A DNA stretch of 32,433 nucleotides from Treponema sp. (GCA_024402595.1 JAKSTL010000024.1:1-32433); one strand, 5' to 3'; positions 14,953-23,532 are shown, numbered from the stretch's first letter. Program-made: numbers and translations. Notes: generated from the sequence alone by a model not told the origin.

Positions 14953-16134
14953 ATGTTACAAAAAAGATTTATTTCTGTTTTCATTTTTACAGTTTTATTC
15001 AGCAGCCTTTTTGCAGACCGTTTTGGACTAGTCCTTTCTGGTGGAGGAGCAAAAGGTGCCTATGAAGTTGGTGTTTGGAAAGCCTTGGAAGAGTATGGAA
15101 TTACAAAAGATATCGATGTTATTTCCGGAACTTCCGTTGGCGCATTAAACGGAGCTCTTTTTGCCTGCACCGATGTAGAAAAAGCCGAAAAACTTTGGCG
15201 AAAAGAAGTAGGGTATTCATCTTTTTTAATGCCAGATACTACAAGTCTTTCAGAGATTGCCAAGTTTGCTCTTAATCAAGCAGAACAAAATCTCTCTGAA
15301 AGTAAACAGAAAAACGACCCTTATGGTTTGAAATATTATGGAATCACTTCTGTAGAAAATGATGTGCTTACTTTAATTCTAGACGGATTAAACTTTCTTG
15401 CAGACACAGGCGTTGGATTAGCAAAAGGTACAGCAAAATATTTATCCGATTATATTTTTAGCGAAGCCCACAGTGATGGTTTGTTTACCCGAGATGCCTT
15501 GGAAGAAATAATGTCAGAATATGTTTCTTTAGAAAAAATCCAGAAGTCTGGAAAAGAAGTATATGCAACCGCCATTGCAAAAGACGGCTTCCTTTTGTTG
15601 AATACACTGAACTGGTTGTTAGGCACCGACAGTACCCATTATTTTAAATTGAACGAGCAGATTTCCGATGAAAATGTTCATTCTGTTTTAATGGCTTCCT
15701 CTTCTTTTCCATTGGTTTACAAATCTACAAATCTGTCTGGAAGCGTTGTGGAAAATGGCAGACAGGTTGGCATAAGCAAAGAATACATCGATGGTGGTTT
15801 TGAATCGGTTGGCGGAAAAAACACTCCAGTAGAACCAGTTATGAATAATCCTAACATCGACACTATGATTGTGGTTTATTTAAAATCTCAAGCAGAATTG
15901 AACAGCACAATAAACGGAAGCTGGATTAGCGAAAAAGACAGGCAAAGAAAAAAAGTAATAGAAATTGTTCCAAGTAAGAACCTTGGGGCTTTTTTTGACG
16001 GAACTGTAAACTTCGATCCCGAAAAAATCAATGAACTGGTAGATTTAGGATACGAAGATACAGATAAACTTCTAAAAGATTTGGGCTATAAAAAACGCTC
16101 AAAGTTTCAGAAGTTTATAACAACAATTTTCTAA
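14953..16134 (+). CDS. Patatin-like phospholipase, secreted
   Basis: 393 aa with an N-terminal signal peptide (residues 1-22, ending 'SSLFAD'). The patatin domain starts with the oxyanion loop '[13 protein letters not shown]'. The nucleophile is S61 in 'GTSVG' and the dyad Asp is D280 in 'YIDGG'. Such enzymes release fatty acids from phospholipids; being exported, it may act on the outer membrane or on host lipids. There is no visible C-terminal beta-barrel, unlike FplA/PlpD-type patatins. The start is ATG 14953; GAGG lies 12 nt upstream, rather far. The stop is six bases from that of the convergent 744-aa gene. Confidence 0.9.
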   Translation: MLQKRFISVFIFTVLFSSLFADRFGLVLSGGGAKGAYEVGVWKALEEYGITKDIDVISGTSVGALNGALFACTDVEKAEKLWRKEVGYSSFLMPDTTSLSEIAKFALNQAEQNLSESKQKNDPYGLKYYGITSVENDVLTLILDGLNFLADTGVGLAKGTAKYLSDYIFSEAHSDGLFTRDALEEIMSEYVSLEKIQKSGKEVYATAIAKDGFLLLNTLNWLLGTDSTHYFKLNEQISDENVHSVLMASSSFPLVYKSTNLSGSVVENGRQVGISKEYIDGGFESVGGKNTPVEPVMNNPNIDTMIVVYLKSQAELNSTINGSWISEKDRQRKKVIEIVPSKNLGAFFDGTVNFDPEKINELVDLGYEDTDKLLKDLGYKKRSKFQKFITTIF

Positions 16135-16140
16135 ACCCCA

Positions 16141-18375
16141 TTAGTTCATGGTTCCTAGGTTTTCCAGACTCTGTTCTAAAGCAGAAGTGTCTACCTTGGG
16201 ACCGTGAAGGGTAAACCATTCTTTAATTTTTATCCAAAGTCCAGCAAGTCCATCAGGTAATTTTATCTGCAAAAATATCAGTAATCCTACAATCAATGCA
16301 ATTACAAGCCAGAAAATAATTCTTTTTACAGGACTCTTTTTTTGTGCAAATGGATCTATAGACGAAATATAAGCTGATGCAGGTCTTTCTGGCAGGTGAG
16401 TAAGTTTTGCACCTAAAGCAGTTGTAATCTTTACATTTCCGTTTACAGCCCATCCAGAGGCATCCAAAATTGGAGCAATATTTCTCTGCTTTAATTTACG
16501 CCATGCAATAAAAACTGATGGAAGCGAAATTGCCAGCATAATTCCAATAATTCCCAATGGAATCCAGCAGCCTAAACCTAAGAAAGCTTGTAAAAGTCCA
16601 CCAACTACAGTTGCAATTCCTGTAAAGGCAACACTGATTGCCGCTACTGTTCCAATGTCTGTTTTTTTGGTAGAAGCGGCCATTTTTGGATCTTCCACAG
16701 TTTTTGACATTTTATCCATTACAGAAGATTCAGCTTTTGCGGCAGATTTCGCAATTTTTTCCTGAATAAGTCTGAGTAATCGTTTGTAAGGACTCCAAAA
16801 TGCTTGTTTTATACTTACAGGATTATCAATGATTTTTATAATAGTAGCGTCCCAGTCTTTTCCATTACGATCAAAAAAGACTCCGTTTCTACCAACCAAA
16901 AGATTATCTGTGTTTCCATCACTAATTAAAGCGGCAATCTGCATTTTTTCCCCAGTTCCAACTTTTATACAATCACAATAAATCAAATAACATTGGGAAA
17001 GAGCGGCCATAGTACCATGCTTTGCCATATCAAGAACCTTAAAACATAAATCACAGGAGCGGCCGTCAATGTAAAGAGTGCCACATTGGAAAATTGCAGC
17101 TTCATTCAAATCATAAAATTGTTCAAAAGAAACAAAATTGCGCAGAAGGTTTAAAAAATCTCGGCGATAAAGCAAAAGTTTTTTTAGTTCAATTGTTGCC
17201 AAAGCAATAGGCGGATGTTTTTCTTCCTCTTCAAGAAGTTTGGAAAGCTCTTCTGCCGCTGGAGAATTAAAAATGGCAGTAATTTTATCTAAGCCCATAT
17301 TTGCAATCGGACTGGATGGCATAGCTTTGCACCAATTCAGATAAGGTTCAAAAAGAGATTCAATTTTTCGCCAATGGGTTTCTGTAAGGCTTGTAATTTC
17401 CTGTTTAAAAATTGGGAGAATTACATTTTTCTTAAAATTGTCCATGTCTGCCATCCATACAGGATTTATGGAAGAATCTAATGGAAGGGGCTTTTCGGCG
17501 GCACAAGAAGCCAGAGGAAGATTTGACAGCTCATCACTGGTTCTTAACTGTCCGTTTTCATCAAGAAACATAGAGTCAGTTTGCTTCTTCAAAATCTCTT
17601 TAGCGTTTTCATCATAGTTTATAAGGGAACAACGCAAATAATAATCATTTATTTTGTCTTTCACTTTTGAAAAAGCGGCTGCGGCATTGTCTGTCTGGTC
17701 TTTTAAAAAGAAGATTTTTGGGTCATCAATGGCAGCACTTTCCCGCCATTGTTTTATTGCTTCAAGTTCATTAAAAAAATCTTCATATTGTTTACGATTT
17801 ATGCCTTTTACTCCGCTAATGTCTTCACAACCACCAGAAAAGTTAATAATTTCCTTTACTATATCTTTAAGAAAATCGTCTTTTATACATTCTGGCGGAA
17901 GAACACCATCACCGTTTATAATTCCTGGTGAAAAAAGCTTGTCGTTTACCGAAATATCCGAGATTGCAATTTCTGTGGCATCTGGTTTTCCAAGTATTTC
18001 AAGAATTGCTTTTGCAGAATCCAATGGAGAATGACCACAGGCAAAAGTAGTATCCCCTAAAGCATCCAGTGGAATAGAATCTCCCGGCGTCATAATAACT
18101 TCTGGTTTTGCAAAATATTTTTTTATATATTCAACGCCCGCCAGGATTTCTGGGATTCTAACACGGCCATTTTTATCTGTATCCAGCAGATTTAATGTTT
18201 CTTCGCTGAACTCCAGGCCTTTTACAGGGCATGCCAGCGCTGTCCAAGATTTTGGGTCTAATTTATCAATATTGAGCACATCTTCTATTGTAGAAAGCTG
18301 AACCTGAATCAATCCGCCTTTCTGCACATAATGCCAGTTATATCCCTCTTTGTTATTTTCAATAATCTTTTTCAT
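16141..18375 (-). CDS. Large uncharacterised membrane protein with an EF-hand-like loop
   Basis: 744 aa. I recognise no enzyme family. Residues 65-76 (DTDKNGRVRIPE) fit the EF-hand calcium loop, with D65, D67, N69 and E76 at positions 1, 3, 5 and 12; a second, weaker loop is 'INGDGVLPPE' near residue 155. A long soluble middle follows, mixed helical, with Cys pairs ('CDLCF', 'YCDCIKVG'). The C-terminal third holds a strongly hydrophobic block at about 575-630 (two segments) and a single segment at 685-704. There is no signal peptide, so most of it should face the cytoplasm. AAGGAG lies 5 nt before the ATG, a strong start. It has no operon partner. Similar large EF-hand proteins of unknown role occur, as far as I recall, in Bacteroides and other treponemes. 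Confidence 0.85.
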   Translation of the reverse strand: MKKIIENNKEGYNWHYVQKGGLIQVQLSTIEDVLNIDKLDPKSWTALACPVKGLEFSEETLNLLDTDKNGRVRIPEILAGVEYIKKYFAKPEVIMTPGDSIPLDALGDTTFACGHSPLDSAKAILEILGKPDATEIAISDISVNDKLFSPGIINGDGVLPPECIKDDFLKDIVKEIINFSGGCEDISGVKGINRKQYEDFFNELEAIKQWRESAAIDDPKIFFLKDQTDNAAAAFSKVKDKINDYYLRCSLINYDENAKEILKKQTDSMFLDENGQLRTSDELSNLPLASCAAEKPLPLDSSINPVWMADMDNFKKNVILPIFKQEITSLTETHWRKIESLFEPYLNWCKAMPSSPIANMGLDKITAIFNSPAAEELSKLLEEEEKHPPIALATIELKKLLLYRRDFLNLLRNFVSFEQFYDLNEAAIFQCGTLYIDGRSCDLCFKVLDMAKHGTMAALSQCYLIYCDCIKVGTGEKMQIAALISDGNTDNLLVGRNGVFFDRNGKDWDATIIKIIDNPVSIKQAFWSPYKRLLRLIQEKIAKSAAKAESSVMDKMSKTVEDPKMAASTKKTDIGTVAAISVAFTGIATVVGGLLQAFLGLGCWIPLGIIGIMLAISLPSVFIAWRKLKQRNIAPILDASGWAVNGNVKITTALGAKLTHLPERPASAYISSIDPFAQKKSPVKRIIFWLVIALIVGLLIFLQIKLPDGLAGLWIKIKEWFTLHGPKVDTSALEQSLENLGTMN

Positions 18376-18499
18376 AAAAGCTCCTTAATAAAACATCGCG
18401 TTAGCAGCAAGCCATGGATGGCGAAAATCTTTTTTAATTTTACCATAGAAAACCATAGTTGTCAGAATCAATGTGAGAATCTTTCCCACCAGGGGTTTA
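18376..18499. other. Intergenic leader with a possible repeat remnant
   Basis: This holds the ribosome binding site of the 744-aa gene on the minus strand. At 18400-18427, CGCGTTAGCAGCAAGCCATGGATGGC resembles the CGCGTTAGCAAGCCCTGGAAGGC segment of repeat copies C and D with a 3-base insertion, so it may be a fragment of that family. No other feature is visible. Confidence 0.4.
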
Positions 18500-18672
18500 T
18501 GGGTGGTTCCGCTCTTTATAATCCTACAGATTTAACTTCCAGCCAATTAGCAAATGGTGTTTATGTCGCTACCAGATTAGGTGAAGTTGCTGCTGAAATG
18601 TATGATGCTGATACTGTGATATATAAGGATATTCCTGAAAATGCACAATATGGATATATCTATTGGGAATAA
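18500..18672 (+). pseudogene. 3' fragment of an unrecognised gene
   Basis: From the ATG at 18500 the frame encodes about 57 residues, starting 'MGGSALYNPTDLTSSQ' and ending 'YGYIYWE'. The composition is protein-like (acidic, aromatic end) but too short for a normal domain, and upstream of 18480 the frame loses protein character. It is therefore most likely the surviving 3' end of a larger gene. It is in the same frame as the following ORF, separated only by TAA at 18670 and one codon, so the two may once have been one reading frame. Confidence 0.5.
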
Positions 18673-18675
18673 ATA

Positions 18676-19500
18676 TTGACGGAAGATTTGAATACAGGGA
18701 CCGAGGTAGATTATTATTTTTCTGTAGAGGATTTTTGTAATGGGTATTTTCCAGACGAATTATTCAAAATATTTCCAGATTCAATAAAAGCTGATTATCA
18801 GTCGGTTTACAATGAAAATAATTATGTTTCAATTTTAAATGAAATTTTACTTAGGAAAGATGTAATAGAAAAATGTTCTGCTAATCTTAATATAGAACTC
18901 GAAGATGAGGTAAGAGGAATAATAGATATTATTGATACTCTTTCAGAAGATCAGTTAGTTTCATTAAATCGTTTGTTTATTTTTGAAGTTTATAAAGATG
19001 TTTGTCCTCCAGTAAATTATGGCTGTAATGATATAGTTCAAGTTTTTCCACTGTATTACATAAATATAGATAAAAATACAGATATGCTTGATAATGTTAC
19101 TGATATTTCTGAAGACGATAATCAATATGAAATGTCCAGATATGTTGCTGATTTAAAAGGGTTTGCCGAAATTGGAATTGGAGAGAAAACAAATGATGAA
19201 TGGATTCGAGAATTAAGCGAACAAACAGAAGATATTTACAAAATAAATTTTGATAATTACCAACAATATAAGTATGAAATAGAGAGTTTTGAGAAAGACT
19301 TTTCTTCATGTAAAAGAATAGAAATATCCTTTAATGCAACAACGGATAATTATCTTTTTGCGGGATTTACTAATATTACAGGGTTTGAATTTTATGCAGG
19401 AGTGGATTGCGAATTTCGTTTGGAAAAATGGTTTAAAATTTGGAAAAAAGATATAGTATTCAAATGTAAAAGTTCAAATTGCGGAGAAAAGTATATATGA
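18676..19500 (+). CDS. Acidic hypothetical protein, possible truncated cassette ORF
   Basis: 274 aa from a TTG (GGGA 7 nt upstream); no in-frame ATG occurs for well over 100 residues. The protein is acidic and rich in Asp, Asn and aromatic residues, with no signal peptide, membrane segment or motif I recognise. Its last residues ('WKKDIVFKCKSSNCGEKYI') come from a 127-bp segment (19442-19568) repeated at 20680-20806. The stop overlaps the ATG of the next lipoprotein as ATGA, so the two are translationally coupled. Coupling to a small lipoprotein suggests a toxin-tail/immunity or surface-antigen cassette, but neither role is shown. The odd start may mean the 5' part was lost. Confidence 0.6.
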   Translation: MTEDLNTGTEVDYYFSVEDFCNGYFPDELFKIFPDSIKADYQSVYNENNYVSILNEILLRKDVIEKCSANLNIELEDEVRGIIDIIDTLSEDQLVSLNRLFIFEVYKDVCPPVNYGCNDIVQVFPLYYINIDKNTDMLDNVTDISEDDNQYEMSRYVADLKGFAEIGIGEKTNDEWIRELSEQTEDIYKINFDNYQQYKYEIESFEKDFSSCKRIEISFNATTDNYLFAGFTNITGFEFYAGVDCEFRLEKWFKIWKKDIVFKCKSSNCGEKYI

Positions 19501-19568
19501 AAAATATTAAATGCATATTTTTGCTCATTTTTTGTTTGACATTAACAGGGTGTTTTACTGATTCGTGG
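19442..19568 (+). repeat. 127-bp direct repeat, copy 1
   Basis: It matches 20680-20806 with three mismatches by eye. It spans the end of the upstream ORF, the ribosome binding site (GGAG) and the lipoprotein signal sequence. A third, more diverged copy starts at about 19943. Confidence 0.9.
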
Positions 19569-19913
19569 TACTTTGAAATTAATGGTTGGGTACTTACACC
19601 TTCTTTTCAAGAAGAGGATGTATATTTTGAAGATGATAATACAATTGTAATAACGTATAAAGGTCCTTGTTTAGATATTGATTATATTTTAATTGAAACA
19701 AGTAATAAAAAATATAAAAAAAAAGTATCACATGAGATTGATGATAAGGATAAAAAAATATTTATAACAGATTTTGATATTGATAAACTGAAAGGAAGAA
19801 TACTGATAGAAATTACAGAAAAAGATAATATTACTTTTAAATTAATATCTTGTGAAATAAACGAAGAAACTGGCGATATAGATTTTTACGATTTTAAAAA
19901 GCATGGTTACTAA
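19497..19913 (+). CDS. Small lipoprotein, paralogue 1
   Basis: 138 aa. Signal peptide with lipobox LTGC; the lipidated residue is C19. The mature part is acidic and strand-rich ('DDNTIVITYKGPCLDIDYILIE') and ends with the family hallmark 'CEINEETGDIDFYD'. It is one of three tandem paralogues (others at 19996 and 20735) of similar length. GGAG lies 10 nt before the ATG, and the start overlaps the preceding stop (ATGA). Function unknown; small lipoproteins repeated next to variable ORFs are often immunity proteins or variable surface antigens. The in-frame ATG at 19479 is part of the upstream gene and lacks a signal peptide at the right position. Confidence 0.8.
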   Translation: MKNIKCIFLLIFCLTLTGCFTDSWYFEINGWVLTPSFQEEDVYFEDDNTIVITYKGPCLDIDYILIETSNKKYKKKVSHEIDDKDKKIFITDFDIDKLKGRILIEITEKDNITFKLISCEINEETGDIDFYDFKKHGY

Positions 19914-19995
19914 TAAAATTTTTCATAAAAACAATGGCCTTGGGAAAAAATATAGTATACAACTGTAAGCTTTAAAATTACGGAGAAAAGTTAAC

Positions 19996-20415
19996 ATGAG
20001 AAATATAAAATGCATATTCTTGCTTATTTTTTGTTTGATATTAACGGGTTGCGTTGGTGATGCGTTGCAGTTTTGTGTTAATAATCCAATATTTCAGCCA
20101 GGTTTTAAAGTGGAAGATATTTATTTTGAAGATGATAATAAAATTGTAATAACATATTCGGGAAATCGCGTAGATATTGATTATGTCTATATTGAAGCTA
20201 ATAATAAAAACTATGTAAAAAAAGTTACTTATAGGATTGATTACGACCAGAAAAAAATCTTTTTGACAAACTTTGATATTAATAGTCTTAAAAATATTAT
20301 ACAGATAGAACTTTATAAAAAAAAATATCGTGGTTATTGTATTATTTCTTGTGAAATAAATGAAGAAACTGGAGATATAGATTTTTACGATGATACTATA
20401 GATGTTTATTGGTAA
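19996..20415 (+). CDS. Small lipoprotein, paralogue 2
   Basis: 139 aa, LTGC lipobox with C19. The N-terminal 19 residues and the C-terminal 'SCEINEETGDIDFYD' are nearly identical to paralogue 1, while the middle has diverged. GGAG lies upstream (CGGAGAAAAGTTAAC-ATG). Only 82 bases separate it from paralogue 1, most of them a decayed copy of the conserved leader (from about 19943), so no full ORF lies between them. The last 14 bases of the gene overlap the next ORF fragment. Confidence 0.8.
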   Translation: MRNIKCIFLLIFCLILTGCVGDALQFCVNNPIFQPGFKVEDIYFEDDNKIVITYSGNRVDIDYVYIEANNKNYVKKVTYRIDYDQKKIFLTNFDINSLKNIIQIELYKKKYRGYCIISCEINEETGDIDFYDDTIDVYW

Positions 20416-20707
20416 AATCTCTTTTGCACCAGATTTTTCTATAACACCTTATATAGGAATTGGCGTATCTGAATTAAATGTAAATTTTGGATTTCCATTT
20501 AAAGAGAAGCTAGAATTAGGTGTAGAGTTAAAAGATCCTGAGATTAACAATAAAACTTTGGATTTTTATGTAAAAAATGAAATTAGTATCAATTGGAAGG
20601 CGAGTTTAAAAGTTCCTATTCCAATTTTACCAAACCCTCTAGAACCGCATTTTAGTGGTTTGATAACACAATTGCCTTGGGAAAAAAGATATAGTATTCA
20701 AATGTAA
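20402..20707 (+). pseudogene. Fragment of a beta-rich ORF between lipoproteins 2 and 3
   Basis: 101 codons from an ATG inside the end of lipoprotein 2. The strand-rich text ('ISFAPDFSITPYIGIGVSELNVNFG') looks like the 3' end of a larger protein, perhaps a barrel or surface protein. From 20680 it runs into the 127-bp repeat, but one base out of phase with copy 1, so it ends 'WEKRYSIQM' instead of the 19-residue tail of the 18676 ORF. I read it as a truncated, frame-shifted cassette remnant; no ribosome binding site precedes the ATG. Confidence 0.5.
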
Positions 20708-20806
20708 AAGTTCAAATTGCGGAGAAAAGTATATATGAAAAATATTAAATGCATATTTTTGCTCATTTTTTGTTTGATGTTAACGGGGTGTTTTACTGAT
20801 TCGTGG
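20680..20806 (+). repeat. 127-bp direct repeat, copy 2
   Basis: Equal in length to 19442-19568, with three substitutions, all in the signal-peptide codons near TTGAYRTTAACRGGG. It supplies the ribosome binding site and start of lipoprotein 3. Confidence 0.9.
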
Positions 20807-21166
20807 AGTTTTGGGATAAATGATACAATAATATTTCGCGCAGCTTTTGAAGAAGAAGATATATATTTTGAAGGGGATGATAAAATAGTATTAACATATT
20901 CAGGAAACTGTTTAGATATTGATTATGTTTATATTAAGGTTGAAAATAATAATTATGTAAAAAAACTTACACATAAAATAGATTATAACCATAGGAAAAT
21001 AATTTTTACGGACTTTGATATTAATAGACTCAAAAATAGCCCCAAAGATAGAATAATGTTACAGGTTCATGAAAAAGATTATTGTGGATATTATCAAATA
21101 TCTTGTGAAATAAATGAAGAAACTGGAGATATAGATTTTTACGATTTCAAAAAAAAAGATGATTAG
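20735..21166 (+). CDS. Small lipoprotein, paralogue 3
   Basis: 143 aa, LTGC lipobox with C19. The start and 'FTDSW' just after the Cys match paralogue 1 almost base for base; the middle ('DIYFEGDDKIVLTYSGNCLDIDYVYIKVE') and the 'SCEINEETGDIDFYDFKK' end match the family. It is four residues longer than paralogue 2 because of a short insertion near 'NSPKDRI'. GGTAAAATCTC follows its stop, as it follows paralogue 2, marking the same cassette edge. Confidence 0.8.
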   Translation: MKNIKCIFLLIFCLMLTGCFTDSWSFGINDTIIFRAAFEEEDIYFEGDDKIVLTYSGNCLDIDYVYIKVENNNYVKKLTHKIDYNHRKIIFTDFDINRLKNSPKDRIMLQVHEKDYCGYYQISCEINEETGDIDFYDFKKKDD

Positions 21167-21240
21167 AGGTAAAATCTCCTTAAAAGCAGCGAGGATGAGG
21201 TTATTGAAAAATAATGACTATAGGTGTGTAAAAGTTTTTT

Positions 21241-21365
21241 CTTGCGAAGGCGTGGAAGGGTGCGTAGCAGCAACCGGAAGGAGGGAGCCGAAGGCGACCG
21301 ACTGAGGATGCCGCGCGTTAGCAAGCCCTGGAAGGCCGTTAAGTGGTTGGGGTGAAGGTTTTGGT
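21241..21365 (+). repeat. GC-rich mosaic dispersed repeat, copy D
   Basis: The conserved 20-mer is at 21241-21260, the centre at 21261-21325, CCCTGGAAGGCCGTTA at 21326-21341, and the GTGGTTGGGGTGAAGGTTTTG tail after that. The centre is the C type (GCAACCGGA ... GAGGATGCCGCGCGTTAGC); the tail is the A type. It lies between the lipoprotein cassette and uvrB and marks the edge of the accessory patch. Confidence 0.85.
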
Positions 21366-21418
21366 GAAATAGTAATACACTAAGATTTGACTTCGCCCTG
21401 AAAAATAAAAATGAACAA

Positions 21419-21454
21419 ATGACAACTTAAAAAATTATTGCTATATTTTACCTA
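21419..21454 (+). promoter_or_regulatory. uvrB promoter, leaderless arrangement
   Basis: ATGACA (21419-21424, 5/6 match to the -35 consensus), a 17-nt spacer and TATATT (21442-21447) form a good promoter. The uvrB ATG begins 6 nt after the -10, so RNA should start at the A of ATG. No Shine-Dalgarno is present. No LexA-type palindrome was seen. Confidence 0.7.
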
Positions 21455-23454
21455 TGCGTAGATTTGAGGTAGTGTCGCCTTTTGAGCCAAGCGGAGATCA
21501 GGGACAGGCGATTGACAGATTAAGTGAAGGTTTTTTGCGGGGCGATAAGTTTCAGACTTTAAAAGGGGTTACGGGTTCTGGAAAAACTTTTACAATGGCA
21601 AAGATTATTGAAAAAGTTCAGCGGCCAACATTAATTATTTCCCATAACAAAACTCTTTCGGCCCAGCTTTACCGCGAGTTCAAGTCATTTTTTCCAAATA
21701 ATGCTGTAGAATATTTTGTTTCTTATTACGACTACTATCAGCCGGAAGCTTATGTTGCGGCACGAGATTTATATATCGAAAAAGATTGTGATATTAACCG
21801 TGAAATTGACCAAATGCGTCTAAAAGCAACTTACAGTTTGATGGAGCGGCGGGATGTAATTGTTGTGGCTACGGTTTCCTGCATTTATGGTCTTGGTATG
21901 CCAGATGTTTACAAAGGAATGCGGGTTCATGTGGAGGTGGGGCAGACTTTTGACACAAAGGCCTTTGCTGCCAAACTTATTTCTCTCCAATATACTCGAA
22001 ATGATGATGTATTGGAGCGGGGTAATTTTAGAATCAAAGGTGATGTCATTGAAGTGTTCCCGCCATACATGGAAACAGACGAAGCCTATAGAATTGAACT
22101 GGATTGGGAAGAAGTTGTTAGAATCCGTCGTTTTGAAGTTATGAATCGAACAATCACTGGCGATATGGACGAAACGGTTTTTTATCCAGCAAAACACTTT
22201 GTTGTTCCAAGAGATCAGTTGGTGGATGCCTGTGATAGAATCCAGAAAGAAATGGAAGAAAGAGTTGAAGAGTTCCAGAAACAAGGAAAACTTCTTGAAG
22301 CAGAACGAATTAAAACCCGTACCACCTATGATATAGAAATGCTCAAAGAAATGGGAACCTGTCCAGGCATTGAAAATTATTCTGGCCCTATTTCTGGTCG
22401 TGCTCGTGGTGAACCGCCTGCAACTTTGCTTCATTATTTCCCAGATGATTTTTTGTGTTTGATTGATGAAGCCCATGTTTCTGTTCCTCAGATTGGTGCA
22501 ATGTATGAAGGGGACAGAAGTAGAAAAGAAAATCTTATTAATTTTGGATTCCGTTTGCCATCTGCCTTTGATAATCGTCCTTTGAAAAAAGCTGAGTTTG
22601 ATGCAAAAATGAATCAGATAATTTATGTTACCGCAACTCCTCGCCCAGAAGAAATAAAACAAAGCACTCAGGTTGTGGAACAATTGATTCGTCCAACAGG
22701 ACTTTTGGATCCAATTATTGAAGTTCGACCAAGTGAAGGCCAGATGGAGGATATTTATAAAGAGGTAAGTGAACGAATTGAACGACACGAACGAAGTTTG
22801 ATTTTAACTCTTACTAAAAAAATGGCGGAAGATTTAACCGATTATCTTACGGAGCTTTCCTTAAAAGTAAAATACATTCACTCAGAAATTGATACTTTTG
22901 AACGGGTAGAAATATTAAAGGCTTTACGAGAAGGAAAAATTGATGTTTTGATTGGAATTAATCTTTTGCGAGAAGGAATTGACCTGCCGGAAGTTAGTTT
23001 TATTGCAATTCTTGATGCAGATAAAATAGGTTTCTTGCGTTCCGAAACTTCTCTTATTCAGATTATTGGACGAGCCGCTCGAAACTCAGAAGGTCGGGTT
23101 GTAATGTATGCCGATCATATGTCTCCGGCAATGGAAAAAGCAATCAAAGAGACTGAACATAGGCGTGAAGTTCAGGAAGCTTATAATAAAGAACATGGAA
23201 TTACACCAAAAACTATTATTAAGGCAGTGGAAGATATTCTTGTTCACGAAAAAGAAACTGCGGAAGAAAAAGCTGGAATGGAGCTTGATATTCTTAAATC
23301 TTCTGCAAATCTGTTTAATCCAAAAGAACGCAAAAAGCTTATAAAAGCCCTTACAGAAGAAATGGCGGCTTGTGCAGATCGTATGGAATATGAACAGGCG
23401 GCAGTTTATAGAGATCAGATTCGTGAAATTGAGACTCAATATGGAAAAAAATAA
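21454..23454 (+). CDS. uvrB: Excinuclease ABC subunit B
   Basis: 666 aa, the normal UvrB length. It is the damage-verifying helicase-like subunit of nucleotide excision repair; it takes over the lesion from UvrA and recruits UvrC. The Walker A 'GVTGSGKT' is near residue 39, the beta-hairpin region ('YYDYYQPEAY') around 92-101, and the DEAH-type box 'LIDEAHVS' around 336. Motif VI is 'QIIGRAARN'. The C-terminal UVR domain ('EMAACADRMEYEQAAVYRDQIREIE') contacts UvrC. It stands alone, following the lipoprotein patch and repeat copy D. Confidence 0.98.
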   Translation: MRRFEVVSPFEPSGDQGQAIDRLSEGFLRGDKFQTLKGVTGSGKTFTMAKIIEKVQRPTLIISHNKTLSAQLYREFKSFFPNNAVEYFVSYYDYYQPEAYVAARDLYIEKDCDINREIDQMRLKATYSLMERRDVIVVATVSCIYGLGMPDVYKGMRVHVEVGQTFDTKAFAAKLISLQYTRNDDVLERGNFRIKGDVIEVFPPYMETDEAYRIELDWEEVVRIRRFEVMNRTITGDMDETVFYPAKHFVVPRDQLVDACDRIQKEMEERVEEFQKQGKLLEAERIKTRTTYDIEMLKEMGTCPGIENYSGPISGRARGEPPATLLHYFPDDFLCLIDEAHVSVPQIGAMYEGDRSRKENLINFGFRLPSAFDNRPLKKAEFDAKMNQIIYVTATPRPEEIKQSTQVVEQLIRPTGLLDPIIEVRPSEGQMEDIYKEVSERIERHERSLILTLTKKMAEDLTDYLTELSLKVKYIHSEIDTFERVEILKALREGKIDVLIGINLLREGIDLPEVSFIAILDADKIGFLRSETSLIQIIGRAARNSEGRVVMYADHMSPAMEKAIKETEHRREVQEAYNKEHGITPKTIIKAVEDILVHEKETAEEKAGMELDILKSSANLFNPKERKKLIKALTEEMAACADRMEYEQAAVYRDQIREIETQYGKK

Positions 23455-23503
23455 GCATTATTTAAGATTTATCATTTGTTTTTATAATGACTAAGGTCTG
23501 TAG

Positions 23504-23532
23504 TTGACAATAATTCATAAATTTTATATCCT
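23504..23532 (+). promoter_or_regulatory. rpmB promoter
   Basis: A perfect TTGACA (23504-23509) is followed by TATATCCT (23525-23532); the best -10 gives a 15-17 nt spacer. It lies about 55 bases before the rpmB ATG, leaving a normal leader with GAGG. Confidence 0.55.

Noticed and set aside
14865..15065. 66-aa plus-strand ORF before the patatin gene
   Set aside because: It is the translated DELVSASH repeat followed by the patatin signal peptide in another frame.
841..21365. Integron attC sites as an explanation of the GC-rich repeats
   Set aside because: The ends lack the paired GTTRRRY/RYYYAAC core sites, no integrase is present, and copies are far apart and in both orientations.
21820..22788. 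322-aa minus-strand ORF opposite uvrB
   Set aside because: Antisense shadow of a well-conserved gene, rich in Asn/Phe/His as expected from reversed codons.
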